This document shows positions 44,296 to 53,938 of a DNA stretch of 64,000 bases, in pieces. The DNA lies in NCBI GenBank assembly GCA_019694875.1, contig JAIBBC010000001.1, positions 930,001 to 994,000 on the forward strand. Direction: 5' to 3'. The notes beneath the pieces are model-generated. The model saw only the letters and a list, made by a program, of their open reading frames with translations, did not search any database and had not been told where the DNA came from. The number at the start of each line of letters is the position of its first letter. The first letter of the stretch is position 1. The DNA comes from Cyclobacteriaceae bacterium (GTDB lineage Bacteria; Bacteroidota; Bacteroidia; Cytophagales; Cyclobacteriaceae). The translations under genes and the position numbers were made by a program.

Positions 44296-44628
44296 TTACG
44301 CGATAGCAACATTTAATACGGTGCTCATGGTTTTGATGAAAGCGATAAACTCACTCACCTTGTCCTCCACGATGTTTTTCCCAACAGGAGTAAGAGAATA
44401 GTATTTCCGGATTCGCTTGCCGATGGCTTCTGTTTCTGTTCTGAGCAAGCCTTCCGCCTCCATCTTGTGAAGCGTAGGATATAACGCTCCCTCCGTGAGC
44501 AGAATGGTCCCAGCCGAAAGTTCTTTCACCCGCTGGGTGATTTCGTAGCCGTACATTTTACCGTGATCGGCCAGGATTTTAAGGATGATTGTCTGAAGGG
44601 TGCCTTTTAATAACTCCGTAGAATGCAT
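44296..44628 (-). CDS. PadR family transcriptional regulator (first cassette)
   Basis: The 110-residue protein is a PadR winged-helix regulator: LLKGTLQTIILKILADHGKMYGYEITQRV, then LTEGALYPTLHKMEAEGLLRTE and KYYSLTPVGKNI. PadR proteins are repressors, often released by small toxic compounds, and often control a neighbouring ABC transporter. Here the stop abuts the permease start, so both form one transcript. A perfect 14-base palindrome 12 bases upstream (44641-44654) is a good candidate operator for autoregulation. Confidence 0.92.
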   Translation of the reverse strand: MHSTELLKGTLQTIILKILADHGKMYGYEITQRVKELSAGTILLTEGALYPTLHKMEAEGLLRTETEAIGKRIRKYYSLTPVGKNIVEDKVSEFIAFIKTMSTVLNVAIA

Positions 44629-44640
44629 AATACCTAATTC

Positions 44641-44654
44641 TCTTATGCATAAGA
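44641..44654. promoter_or_regulatory. Palindromic candidate operator upstream of padR
   Basis: TCTTATGCATAAGA is a perfect 14-base palindrome lying between the divergent padR and marR genes, 12 bases from the padR start. It could bind PadR, MarR or both. The match is by symmetry only. Confidence 0.4.
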
Positions 44655-44754
44655 CGCCAAACCCGACTTGCGGGTTGCTCGCGAAAAGAAAATTAATTTA
44701 AAATGCTCGGCATGCATACTAAATATTTTATACCTTCGACAACGATTGCATGGA

Positions 44755-45198
44755 ATGAGAAAGGAAGAAACCATAGATTATCATATCAAAACTGCCTGGC
44801 ATGCGATCGCGCGGATGTACAACCAGCAGGCATTGAAATATGGTGGCACGATGTCGATTGGGTTTGCGCTGTTGAATATTGATGCAGACGAGGGAACACC
44901 GGCAACTAAAATCGCTCCGCTGATGGGCCTTGAGGCCAGGAGCCTGACACGGCTGCTTCGCTCGATGGAAGAAAAAAAGCTTATCTGCCGCGAAAGCGAC
45001 AAAACAGATAAACGTTCGGTACGAATTAAATTAACGGAAGAAGGGAAGAAACAACGGGAGCACTCGAAAGCTACCGTGTTACGATTTAATGAAGTTGTGC
45101 GTGAACAATTGCCAGAGGAAAAACTGAATGTTTTTTTTGAAGTCGTTCAGAACATTAACCAGCTGATAGAGAAAAATAATATTTATCAAAAGCACTGA
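44755..45198 (+). CDS. MarR family transcriptional regulator
   Basis: From ATG 44755 the protein is 147 residues. The MarR winged helix is seen in GTMSIGFALLNIDADEGTPATKIAPLMGLEARSLTRLLRSMEEKKLI and the wing DKTDKRSVRIKLTEEGKK. It lies 21 bases upstream of fadN in the same direction, so it is most likely the local repressor of this beta-oxidation operon, sensing acyl-CoA or a similar ligand by analogy with other fatty-acid MarR and TetR regulators. An upstream extension of 29 codons is open but is not conserved in character. Confidence 0.88.
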   Translation: MRKEETIDYHIKTAWHAIARMYNQQALKYGGTMSIGFALLNIDADEGTPATKIAPLMGLEARSLTRLLRSMEEKKLICRESDKTDKRSVRIKLTEEGKKQREHSKATVLRFNEVVREQLPEEKLNVFFEVVQNINQLIEKNNIYQKH

Positions 45199-45219
45199 TT
45201 AACCTAATCAAACCTATTC

Positions 45220-47619
45220 ATGAATAGATCAATCCGCAAAGTCGCAGTTTTGGGTTCAGGTATTATGGGCTCCCGCATTGCCTGTCATTTCGCCAACATC
45301 GGTGTGCAGGTATTGCTGCTCGACATTGCCCCCAAAGAATTAACGGAAGAGGAGAAGAAGAAAAATCTAACGCTCGATCATCCTGCGGTGAAAAACCGCA
45401 TTGTGACCGCTGCGTTCGAATCGACTTTGAAGTCGAGCCCGGCCGCATTGTTCAGCAAGAAATTTGCCTCGCGTATCACGCTGGGAAATTTTGCGGATGA
45501 TATGCCGAAGATTAAACACTACGACTGGATCATTGAGGTGGTAGTTGAGAATCTTGACATCAAGAAAAAAGTTTACGAAGAAGTAGAGAAGTATCGCACG
45601 CCCGGAACACTTATCACATCCAATACGTCCGGTATCCCGATCCATTTGATGGCAGAAGGCCGCAGTGAAGATTTTCAGAAGCACTTTGCAGGAACTCACT
45701 TCTTCAATCCGCCACGCTATTTAAAACTTCTCGAAATTATTCCGACCGCGAAGACCGATTCAGAAGTGACTAATTTCCTGATGCACTACGGTGACCTGTT
45801 CCTCGGAAAGACGACTGTATTGTGTAAAGATACGCCTGCCTTTATCGGCAACCGCGTTGGTGTTTATGGATTGTTGAAAGTTATCGACTCGATGCGCAAG
45901 TTCGATCTGAACGTAGACGAAGTTGATAAACTTACCGGACCGGTTATCGGCCGGCCAAAGTCGGCAACGTTCCGAACATCAGACGTTGTCGGACTGGATA
46001 CGTTGGTGAAGGTTGCAAACAATTTATACGCAGGCCTGCCGAACGATGAGGGCCGCGAAATGTTCAAGCTCCCGGAAGTTGTTGCCAAACTTGAGCAAAA
46101 CAAATGGCTCGGTGATAAAACCGGTCAGGGTTTTTATAAGAAGACTAAGAATGCCAAAGGTCAAACTGAAATTCTAACGCTCGATCTTAAAACACTCGAG
46201 TACAAAGAAAAGGCGAAAGCAAAATTCGCAACGCTTGAGACAACAAAGACGATCGACAATCTTAAAGATCGCTTCAAAGTATTACTCGCGGGTAAAGACA
46301 AAGCCGGTGATTTTTACCGCGACATGTTTTACGATTTGTTTAAGTACGTAAGCTATCGCATTCCGGAAATCAGTGATGAATTATTCCGCATTGATGATGC
46401 CGTGAGCGGAGGCTTCGGCTGGGATCTTGGTCCGTTTGAAACCTGGGATGCAGTAGGCGTTGAAAAAAGTATCCCGCTGATGGAGACGGCCGGGTATAAA
46501 CCCAACGACTGGGTTTACGAAATGCTCGATGCCGGTAACAAGTCGTTCTACAAAGTTGAGAACGGTGTTAAAAAATATTACGACATCCCGACAAAAACAT
46601 ATAAACCGATTCCGGGCCGCGAGGCGTTCATCATCCTCGAAAGCAAAAAGGACAGCGTTGTATGGAAAAATGCCGAATCAAAAGTTACCGACATAGGTGA
46701 TGGAGTGCTCAACTTCTCGTGGCATTCAAAAAGTTATACACTCGGCAGCAGCGTAATCGAAGGGCTGAACAAAGCCATCGATCTGGCAGAAAAAGATTAC
46801 AAAGGTTTGGTGGTAGGTCACCAGGGACCTGATTTTTCATTGGGTGCGAACCTCGGCCTTGTGTTCATGTATGCCATTGAACAGGATTACGATGAGATTG
46901 ATTTCATGATCCGTGCATTCCAGAATTCCGTAATGCGCCTACGCTACTCATCCATTCCGGTGGTTGTTGCTCCGCAGGGAAGAACGCTCGGTGGTGGTTG
47001 TGAGATGACCATGCATGCCGACATCGCGCAAGCTGCTGCGGAAACCTATATCGGGCTCGTGGAAGTTGGTGTAGGCTTAATCCCTGGCGGAGGTGGAACA
47101 AAAGAATTTACGAAACGCGTGAGCGATTCACTGCAGGAAGGTGACGTGGAATTGAATGCACTGCAAAATGCCTTCATGACCATCGCGACTGCAAAGGTTG
47201 CCACGTCAGCAGAAGAAGCGCGTGAGTTCGGCATCCTGAAAAAGGTAGACCGCGTAACCATGAATAAAGACCGCCAAATCGCGGATGCGAAACAAGCCGT
47301 GCTGGATTTGGTGGAGGCAGGATATACGATGCCGCAGCAGGCAAAAAACATTAAAGTTCAGGGTAGAACGGGACAAGCATTATTCATGGCCGGGTTGCAG
47401 GGAATGCAGATGGGCCGATTCATTTCGGAGCACGATGCAAAAATTGCCAAGTGGATTGCCAACGTAATGTGCGGTGGCGACTTAACGTCTCCGCAGGAAG
47501 TGAGCGAGCAGTACCTTCTTGATTTGGAACGTGAAGCATTCCTGTCGTTAACCGGTGAACGGAAAACACTTGAACGGATCCAATCGATATTAACGGGGGG
47601 TAAGCCTCTGAGGAATTAG
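45220..47619 (+). CDS. fadN: 3-hydroxyacyl-CoA dehydrogenase / enoyl-CoA hydratase fusion
   Basis: The 799-residue enzyme carries out the hydration and dehydrogenation steps of beta-oxidation. The dehydrogenase comes first: NAD motif VLGSGIMGSRIACHF (10-24), catalytic region FAGTHFFNPPRYLKLLEII, and its C-terminal domain (GNRVGVYGLLKVIDSM, DKTGQGFYKK). The hydratase follows at about 500-650 with PVVVAPQGRTLGGGCEMTMHAD and GLVEVGVGLIPGGGGTKEF, which carry the two catalytic glutamates. This reverse order and the length are those of Bacillus FadN rather than proteobacterial FadB. It is the first gene of the fadN-fadA-fadE set. Confidence 0.93.
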   Translation: MNRSIRKVAVLGSGIMGSRIACHFANIGVQVLLLDIAPKELTEEEKKKNLTLDHPAVKNRIVTAAFESTLKSSPAALFSKKFASRITLGNFADDMPKIKHYDWIIEVVVENLDIKKKVYEEVEKYRTPGTLITSNTSGIPIHLMAEGRSEDFQKHFAGTHFFNPPRYLKLLEIIPTAKTDSEVTNFLMHYGDLFLGKTTVLCKDTPAFIGNRVGVYGLLKVIDSMRKFDLNVDEVDKLTGPVIGRPKSATFRTSDVVGLDTLVKVANNLYAGLPNDEGREMFKLPEVVAKLEQNKWLGDKTGQGFYKKTKNAKGQTEILTLDLKTLEYKEKAKAKFATLETTKTIDNLKDRFKVLLAGKDKAGDFYRDMFYDLFKYVSYRIPEISDELFRIDDAVSGGFGWDLGPFETWDAVGVEKSIPLMETAGYKPNDWVYEMLDAGNKSFYKVENGVKKYYDIPTKTYKPIPGREAFIILESKKDSVVWKNAESKVTDIGDGVLNFSWHSKSYTLGSSVIEGLNKAIDLAEKDYKGLVVGHQGPDFSLGANLGLVFMYAIEQDYDEIDFMIRAFQNSVMRLRYSSIPVVVAPQGRTLGGGCEMTMHADIAQAAAETYIGLVEVGVGLIPGGGGTKEFTKRVSDSLQEGDVELNALQNAFMTIATAKVATSAEEAREFGILKKVDRVTMNKDRQIADAKQAVLDLVEAGYTMPQQAKNIKVQGRTGQALFMAGLQGMQMGRFISEHDAKIAKWIANVMCGGDLTSPQEVSEQYLLDLEREAFLSLTGERKTLERIQSILTGGKPLRN

Positions 47620-47654
47620 TATTGAGTCTATAGTCCTGAGTAAAGAGTTTAAGA

Positions 47655-48005
47655 ATGAATAACTACAAAGAACTTAAGGTTTGGCAGAAGGCGGTTGACT
47701 TGGCCGTTAAGATTTACAAGACAACATCCGCATTTCCACGTGAAGAAGTGTACGCCCTAACAAATCAAATAAGAAGGTCGGGCGTCTCAATCGCGTCAAA
47801 CATCGCTGAAGGCGCCGGTAGAAGTTCAAAAAAAGATTTCAAGAACTTTTTGAGTATTTCAAATGGATCAATCTGTGAGTTGGAAACGCAATTGATAATT
47901 GCGAACCGGATCGAATTTTTAGACAAGGAAACATTAGATACGCTTCAAAGGGAAATAACAGAGATACAAAAAATGAACTGGTCTCTTCAAAAAACTTTGA
48001 GCTAA
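47655..48005 (+). CDS. Four-helix bundle protein (23S rRNA intervening-sequence protein family)
   Basis: The 116-residue protein has the family start YKELKVWQKAVDLAVKIYK, the conserved center QIRRSGVSIASNIAEGAGR and the end EIQKMNWSLQKTL. The family was first seen in insertions within 23S rRNA genes and is related to the accessory proteins of diversity-generating retroelements. Free-standing members are scattered across Bacteroidota, and their function is unknown. It is inserted between fadN and fadA in the operon, and a decayed relative lies after fadA at 49244-49405. It is not expected to take part in beta-oxidation. Confidence 0.9.
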   Translation: MNNYKELKVWQKAVDLAVKIYKTTSAFPREEVYALTNQIRRSGVSIASNIAEGAGRSSKKDFKNFLSISNGSICELETQLIIANRIEFLDKETLDTLQREITEIQKMNWSLQKTLS

Positions 48006-48037
48006 GTACTATTAACTAAAGACTAACTACTAACACT

Positions 48038-49210
48038 ATGAACGCATACATCGTTGCTGGATTCAGAACAGCAGTAGGTAAAGCAAAAAAAGGCGGATTT
48101 CGGTTCACACGTCCGGATGATCTTGCCTCGGATGTAATTAAATACCTGGTGAAGTCTGTTCCCGGTGTTGAGAACAACATGATCGATGATTTGATTGTCG
48201 GTAATGCAGTTCCGGAAGCGGAGCAAGGCATGCAAATGGGTCGCATGATCTCGTTGCTTGCGCTAGGGCTTGATGCACCCGGAATGGTGATCAACCGCTA
48301 CTGCGGATCGGGTGTTGAGGCGATTGCCATTGCATCAGCCAGAATTCATGCCGGTCAGGCCGATATAATCATCGCAGGAGGCACGGAGTCTATGTCGCTC
48401 GTGCCGGTGATGGGTTTTCGCACAGCGTTGAACTACGAGATTGCCAAGAATCACCCGACCTATTACACGAGTATGGGCCTGACGGCCGAGGAGGTTTCGA
48501 AGCAATACAAGATTTCCCGTGAGGAGCAGGATCAGTTCTCCTATGAATCGCACATGAAAGCTGCGGCCGCATGGAAGGAAAATAAATTCAAAGGCGAAGT
48601 GGTTCCGATCACAGTGAAAGAAGTTTACGTGGATGAGAACATGAAAAAGAAAACCCGAGAATGGGTGGTTGAAAAAGATGAGGGTATCCGCGCGGATACA
48701 ACCGTTGAAGGCTTGTCGAAACTGAAGCCCGTGTTTGCTGCGGGCGGAACCGTAACCGCGGGCAACTCTTCACAAACCTCCGATGGCGCAGCCTTCGTGA
48801 TGGTGGTGTCGGAGAAAATTCTAAAGCAGCTGAATCTCAAACCGATCGCCCGGATGGTGAGCTACGCTGCTGCAGGTGTTGATCCGAGAATTATGGGTAT
48901 CGGTCCGGTGGCGGCTATTCCAAAAGCGCTCAAGTTGGCGAATATGAAACTGCAGGACATTGACCTGATCGAATTGAATGAAGCATTCGCAGCTCAATCG
49001 CTAGCCGTGGTGAAAGAATTGAACATCGATAAATCGAAACTGAATGTGAACGGAGGCGCCATTGCGGTAGGCCACCCGCTCGGATCTTCCGGTGCGCGCT
49101 TATCGGTTCAGTTGTTCAACGAATTAAAACGTCAGAATAAAAAGTACGGAATGGTTACGGCCTGCGTTGGCGGAGGCCAGGGCGTTGCGGGTATTTATGA
49201 AATGCTATAA
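48038..49210 (+). CDS. fadA: Acetyl-CoA C-acyltransferase (3-ketoacyl-CoA thiolase)
   Basis: The thiolase cleaves 3-ketoacyl-CoA in the last step of beta-oxidation. The 390-residue product has the nucleophile Cys89 in INRYCGSGVEAIA, the middle GGTESMSLVP, and the C-terminal pair GGAIAVGHPLGSSGAR (catalytic His) and VTACVGGGQGVA (catalytic Cys). It follows the four-helix-bundle gene by 32 bases and lies between fadN and fadE as in Bacillus. Confidence 0.95.
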   Translation: MNAYIVAGFRTAVGKAKKGGFRFTRPDDLASDVIKYLVKSVPGVENNMIDDLIVGNAVPEAEQGMQMGRMISLLALGLDAPGMVINRYCGSGVEAIAIASARIHAGQADIIIAGGTESMSLVPVMGFRTALNYEIAKNHPTYYTSMGLTAEEVSKQYKISREEQDQFSYESHMKAAAAWKENKFKGEVVPITVKEVYVDENMKKKTREWVVEKDEGIRADTTVEGLSKLKPVFAAGGTVTAGNSSQTSDGAAFVMVVSEKILKQLNLKPIARMVSYAAAGVDPRIMGIGPVAAIPKALKLANMKLQDIDLIELNEAFAAQSLAVVKELNIDKSKLNVNGGAIAVGHPLGSSGARLSVQLFNELKRQNKKYGMVTACVGGGQGVAGIYEML

Positions 49211-49243
49211 GGCGTAAGATTCAAGTAGAAAGACGCAAGGCAA

Positions 49244-49405
49244 ATGCACAATCTCAAAGAATTAAAGATTTGGCAGAAGGCGATGAATTACAAACACAAT
49301 AACGCATTGCAAAAAAACCTGAACTTAGTTAATGCTTAGCTGGATCAATTAGATCAAATCCAAAAGATGAGTTATGCACTACAAATAAAGTTATCACAAG
49401 AATAA
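49244..49405 (+). pseudogene. Decayed four-helix-bundle gene remnant
   Basis: An ATG at 49244 opens MHNLKELKIWQKAMNYK, clearly the same start as the intact four-helix-bundle protein (MNNYKELKVWQKAV). After a large internal deletion and an in-frame TAG at 49337, the same frame continues with LDQLDQIQKMSYALQIKL, matching the intact C-terminus EIQKMNWSLQKTL, and ends at TAA 49403. This is a dead gene in the fadA-fadE gap. Confidence 0.8.
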
Positions 49406-49437
49406 TCTCATACCTGAATACTCAAATTTCAAGTCTT

Positions 49438-51234
49438 ATGACAACAACAGAAACCAAAGCGATAAAAGGAGGCGAATTTTTGATTCGCGAGACGCACGCA
49501 GCAGAAATCTTTACCCCGGAAGATTTTAATGAAGAACAGAAAATGATTCGTCAACAGTGCGAAGACTTTCTGGCGAAAGAAGTTTGGCCGAAGCTGGACG
49601 AAATCGATTCGATGAAAAATCCCAAGCTGATGCCGGAGATTCTCGACAAAGCCGGTGAACTTGGACTTCTCGGAACGTCCGTTCCCCAGGAGCTAAGCGG
49701 CTTCGGAATGGATTTTAATACTTCGATGCTGGTTGCCGAAGTTCTTGGAGCGGGCCACTCTGTGGCAGTTGCAGTTTCAGCACATACCGGTATCGGTACA
49801 TTACCAATTCTCTACTACGGTAGTGACGCTCAGAAGAAGAAGTACATTCCAAAGCTCGCGACAGGAGAATGGAAGGCTGCATATTGTTTGACCGAACCAG
49901 ACTCAGGATCGGATGCAAACTCAGGCAAGACGAAAGCTGTGCTGAGCAAAGACGGAAAGCATTATCTGATTACCGGACAGAAGATGTGGATCACCAACGG
50001 TGGTTTTGCCGACATCTATGTGGTGTTTGCCAAGATCGATAACGATAAGAATCTGACCGGATTTATTGTGGAAAAATCGTTCGGAGGTATCACCATGAAT
50101 GAGGAAGAAAAGAAAATGGGTATTAAAGGATCTTCTACCCGTCAGATTTTCTTTAACGACTGCCCTGTTCCGGTAGAAAATATGTTGAGCGAACGCGAGA
50201 ACGGATTTAAGATCGCGGTAAACATTTTGAACATCGGCCGGATTAAACTAGGCATTGCGGCCATCGGTGGATCGAAAGCTACGCTGAGCAAAGCCATCAA
50301 CTATGCAAAAGAGCGCAAGCAGTTCGGTACATCTATTTCCAACTTTGGTGCGATTAAACATAAACTCGCGGAAAGCGCAGTTAAAATTTATGCTTCTGAA
50401 TCGGCACATTATCGTGCAAGCCAGAATATTGACGATGCCTACAATGCGTTTGTTGCGGGGGGAATGGAATCCGGTAAGGCGCGATTGAAAGCACTCGAGG
50501 AATTTGCGATTGAATGTGCGATTCTGAAAGTTCATGGTTCGGAAGTTCTTGATTTCGTTACGGATGAAGGCGTACAGATTTATGGCGGTATGGGTTTCTC
50601 AGCGGAAGGCCCGATGGATCGTGCCTATCGCGATGCACGCATCAACCGGATTTTTGAAGGAACGAATGAAATCAACCGTCTGCTCACCATCGACATGCTT
50701 CTGAAACGTGCGATGAAGGGCACACTCGATTTAATGGGCCCGGCAACTGCAGTTCAAAAAGAATTGATGGGCATTCCGGATTTTGGCGGAAGCGATGAAG
50801 AAGGATTGTTTGTAAAAGAAAAGAAGGCACTTGCTAACCTGAAGAAAGCCGGACTGATGGCGGCAGGAGCGGCTGTTCAAAAGTTTATGATGAAGCTTTC
50901 GGACGAGCAGGAAGTGTTGATGAACCTTGCCGACATGCTGATTGAAGGTTACGTGGCAGAATCGGTTTTGCTTCGCGTGGAAAAACTCATTCAACAGCGC
51001 GGTGAAAAGGCGTGTGAGATCGAAAAAGAAATGGCAATCATTTATCTGCACGAAGCAATTGAAAAGGCGGCTTCGGCAGGCAGGTCGGCCGTGACTTCTT
51101 TTGCGGAGGGAGATGAGTTGCGGTTGATGTTACTCGGATTGAAGCGATTTACTAAAATCGATACATACAATCTGAAGAACGCGCGCAGAAAAGTGGCTGA
51201 CTATATGATTGAAAAGGGTAAGTATCCTTTCTGA
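49438..51234 (+). CDS. fadE: Acyl-CoA dehydrogenase FadE
   Basis: This enzyme makes the first double bond in beta-oxidation with FAD and passes electrons to electron-transfer flavoprotein. The 598-residue length fits the long FadE type of Bacillus. Motifs are YCLTEPDSGSDA and KMWITNGGFAD for FAD and substrate binding, YGGMGFSAEGPMDRAYRDAR, and the catalytic base Glu407 in RIFEGTNEINR. The last 170 residues are the extra helical domain. It is the last gene of the operon and is followed by a strong terminator. Confidence 0.94.
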   Translation: MTTTETKAIKGGEFLIRETHAAEIFTPEDFNEEQKMIRQQCEDFLAKEVWPKLDEIDSMKNPKLMPEILDKAGELGLLGTSVPQELSGFGMDFNTSMLVAEVLGAGHSVAVAVSAHTGIGTLPILYYGSDAQKKKYIPKLATGEWKAAYCLTEPDSGSDANSGKTKAVLSKDGKHYLITGQKMWITNGGFADIYVVFAKIDNDKNLTGFIVEKSFGGITMNEEEKKMGIKGSSTRQIFFNDCPVPVENMLSERENGFKIAVNILNIGRIKLGIAAIGGSKATLSKAINYAKERKQFGTSISNFGAIKHKLAESAVKIYASESAHYRASQNIDDAYNAFVAGGMESGKARLKALEEFAIECAILKVHGSEVLDFVTDEGVQIYGGMGFSAEGPMDRAYRDARINRIFEGTNEINRLLTIDMLLKRAMKGTLDLMGPATAVQKELMGIPDFGGSDEEGLFVKEKKALANLKKAGLMAAGAAVQKFMMKLSDEQEVLMNLADMLIEGYVAESVLLRVEKLIQQRGEKACEIEKEMAIIYLHEAIEKAASAGRSAVTSFAEGDELRLMLLGLKRFTKIDTYNLKNARRKVADYMIEKGKYPF

Positions 51235-51258
51235 TAAAAACGAAGTAATAAGAAAGAT

Positions 51259-51288
51259 AAACCCGGAAATCACTTCCGGGTTTTTTTA
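51259..51288 (+). terminator. Intrinsic terminator of the fad operon
   Basis: A perfect 10-bp stem (AAACCCGGAA 51259-51268 with TTCCGGGTTT 51274-51283) and five-base loop run into TTTTATTT. It lies 25 bases after fadE and just before the convergent permease stop. Confidence 0.85.
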
Positions 51289-51289
51289 T

Positions 51290-53938
51290 TTATTCGGTGC
51301 GCAAGGTTTCAGCCGGATTGGTCGAAGCGGTTTTGAATGTTTGCGAAGCGATGGTAGCTAAACCCATTGTTAAAAGAATTGCCAGGCTGAGCAATACATC
51401 CCAGAAGTTTAAGGTGACGTGATATTCCTGAAGTTTCGGTAAAATAAAGTCCGCCATCCAAATTGTAAGCGGAATCGCAAACAGCGCAGCCCACATCATA
51501 AGTTTCAGGTAGTCTTTCGAAAGTAACAGCGTGATGCTCGCAGTTGTTGCACCCATTACTTTCCGAATACCAACTTCTTTGGTTTTTGTTTCAGAGGTAT
51601 ACACGACCATACCCAGCAGACCCAAAAGGGAAATGGATATTGCGAGTATGCCGAGAAAGCCGACTAACTTCAGGAACATCTTGTAGAAGTCGTACGATTC
51701 GCGAAGCTCATCGTCAAAAAACCGGGCTTCAAATTTCTTTTCGGGTTCGATCGCTTTCCAGGCGCTCTCCATTTCTGAAAGCGAACTATACGCATCTGTA
51801 AAGCGTACACTCAAATTAGAGAGCTGGAATTGGCTGGGATCGGTACGAATCATAAATGCTTCAATAGGTCGCAGAAGACTCGTGTAGTTGAAGTTTTTTA
51901 GCACCCCGATAATTTCAACTTCTTTATTTTCTATCAGGATTAATTTTCCCAAAGCTTCGAAGGGTGTTCCTAACTTAAACTGCTTGAGGAACTCTTCATT
52001 AACAAGGATGTGTTTTTCACGTTGCCAGATTTCATTTGAAAAATTTTTACCTGCGATGAGTTCGAGCTTCAACACATTAACGTAGTTGTGGTCGGCAAAA
52101 ATTTGGTAAACCTCAAACGAATCGCGTGAATCAACCGATGCAGTCATTTGAGTACCGGTACCAACACCCATGATGTGAGACGACATCGATATATTTTGAA
52201 CCGCAGCCAGTTGAGAAAACTGATTTCGGAATTGCTCGGGCTTTACACCCTGCAATTGAACGTCAACAATATTTTCACGTTCAAAGCCAAAATCATAACT
52301 GAGGTTATAATGATATTGACGGGTGAAAACAATCAATCCGATAATGAAGCAAAATGACAAAGCAAACTGGAAAATGGTTAATCCTTTTCGGATACGGCCT
52401 TGCGAAGACTGTTTGTGGGATTGGTTGCGAAGCGCCTGGATTGGATTGAGGCCTGCAAAATGAAGAGCCGGAAAGAACCCGGCAACAAAGCCCGTGAATA
52501 ACGCAAATGCAGCGAGCGCGATACCGATCGTCCACGTCAGCGACAAGTTCAGTGATGATCCGCTGACAAGCATAGTTTGGAATTCCCTGCGGATAAAGTA
52601 AAACATAACCAGACCACCCAGCAGGGAAACAGATGTAATCAACACCGTTTCGGTAATGAACTGGAAAAAAATCTGATTTTTCAGGCCACCCATTGTTTTT
52701 CGCAAACCTATTTCCTTTGCGCGTTTCAGTGCACGCGCGATTGAAATATTGGTGTAGTTAAAGCAAGCGGGGAGGAGAATCAGCAAACAGATTACCCCGA
52801 AGATGATAAAGCCTTCATTCTCCCAGGTTGGCCCGAGGCTTCCGCCTAACGTGCTCAGGTCGGGGCCGGGAACAATAGCCGTTAATGCCTGCAAATGAAA
52901 ATTGATTTTTGCGTCAGCACGTTTGCTGGCTTCTGTGGAAAGCTTGTTTAGCCTCGTCTGGAGTTTTGGAATAACAGCGTTGTCGTTCAGCAAAAGATAA
53001 ACGTACTGAAAGCCGTAGCTGCTCACGTTCCTGAAGTCGCCTGTGTAGGATTGATATTCAGCCGGCAGTGTGCTCAGTGATATCAAAACCTCAAATGCCA
53101 TGTGCGAGTTTTCCGGAGGATCAGCGATAACACCCGTGATTTCGTATACCGCAATGGAGTCTTTAGCCCGCCTTACGTTTTTTAACTCAAGTGCTTTCCC
53201 CAGAACATCTGTTGTCTTGAAAATTTTTTGCGCTGTGCTTTCGCTGATGATAACGCTGTTCGGGTTGCTTAATGCAGTTGAAGCATTTCCTCTTACCAAA
53301 GGAAATGTGAAGACATCGAAAAAGGACGGATCGGTATAAAAACCCCGAATTGGGAGGTCGAGATTATCGGCAACCGCATCTGCGCTAAAGCCTGCACTTA
53401 TCCGGACTATTTTTTTTACACCTGTAAACCCATGATCCAAATCATCAGCAATTGAAAAGGGCGCGCCCGCTAACTCCCAATCACGCTCGGTGTTATAGTG
53501 AGAGGTTACAACACGATAGATTTCTGATTTGTTAACATGAAAGTTGTCGTATGTGCACACATGCAGGTAAAATACAATCAGCAACAGGCTCACCGACATA
53601 CCGATTGCAAGCCCTAAAACATTAACAATGGTGAAATATTTGTGTTTGTAAAGATTTCGGGCAGCTATCTTAAAATAGCTGTTGAGCATCGACAACGACA
53701 GGGTGGAGGAGGCAAACCCGCTTGATTGCGATTGAGTTTTCCGTCTTCTGACAGCATAGGAAAACAAAAGAGAGAAAATCTGTCTCCAGTAAATTAGCTT
53801 CGAACGAAAAACGGATTTACCAGTCAGGTTCAGATAAAACAATTCGTCCATGTCGCCCAGCAAATCGTTAACATTCGCCTGTCCACAGTACCATTCAAAG
53901 AGTTTTCGTGCGAGTTTGGGAGGCTGAGGCGTTTTCAT
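51290..53938 (-). CDS. Large ABC transporter permease (FtsX/MacB type) with prefix domain
   Basis: The 882-residue protein starts with a permease prefix domain of the second type (PPKLARKLFEWYCGQANV ... DLLGDMDELF), about 90 residues. The duplicated MacB_PCD-FtsX module follows: first helix VNVLGLAIGMSVSLLLIVFY, cytoplasmic KEIGLRKTMGG, a second copy, and the end TKEVGIRKVMGATTASIT. No ATPase is encoded near it. It overlaps its padR gene by four bases. It shares plan, regulator type and orientation with the cassette at 41593-44628, but the soluble prefixes differ, so the two are paralogues rather than a recent duplication. Confidence 0.88.
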   Translation of the reverse strand: MKTPQPPKLARKLFEWYCGQANVNDLLGDMDELFYLNLTGKSVFRSKLIYWRQIFSLLFSYAVRRRKTQSQSSGFASSTLSLSMLNSYFKIAARNLYKHKYFTIVNVLGLAIGMSVSLLLIVFYLHVCTYDNFHVNKSEIYRVVTSHYNTERDWELAGAPFSIADDLDHGFTGVKKIVRISAGFSADAVADNLDLPIRGFYTDPSFFDVFTFPLVRGNASTALSNPNSVIISESTAQKIFKTTDVLGKALELKNVRRAKDSIAVYEITGVIADPPENSHMAFEVLISLSTLPAEYQSYTGDFRNVSSYGFQYVYLLLNDNAVIPKLQTRLNKLSTEASKRADAKINFHLQALTAIVPGPDLSTLGGSLGPTWENEGFIIFGVICLLILLPACFNYTNISIARALKRAKEIGLRKTMGGLKNQIFFQFITETVLITSVSLLGGLVMFYFIRREFQTMLVSGSSLNLSLTWTIGIALAAFALFTGFVAGFFPALHFAGLNPIQALRNQSHKQSSQGRIRKGLTIFQFALSFCFIIGLIVFTRQYHYNLSYDFGFERENIVDVQLQGVKPEQFRNQFSQLAAVQNISMSSHIMGVGTGTQMTASVDSRDSFEVYQIFADHNYVNVLKLELIAGKNFSNEIWQREKHILVNEEFLKQFKLGTPFEALGKLILIENKEVEIIGVLKNFNYTSLLRPIEAFMIRTDPSQFQLSNLSVRFTDAYSSLSEMESAWKAIEPEKKFEARFFDDELRESYDFYKMFLKLVGFLGILAISISLLGLLGMVVYTSETKTKEVGIRKVMGATTASITLLLSKDYLKLMMWAALFAIPLTIWMADFILPKLQEYHVTLNFWDVLLSLAILLTMGLATIASQTFKTASTNPAETLRTE

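Noticed and set aside
47733-47748. CCACGTGAA in the four-helix-bundle gene as a parS site
   Set aside because: The flanks match the consensus poorly, and the site is coding and isolated.
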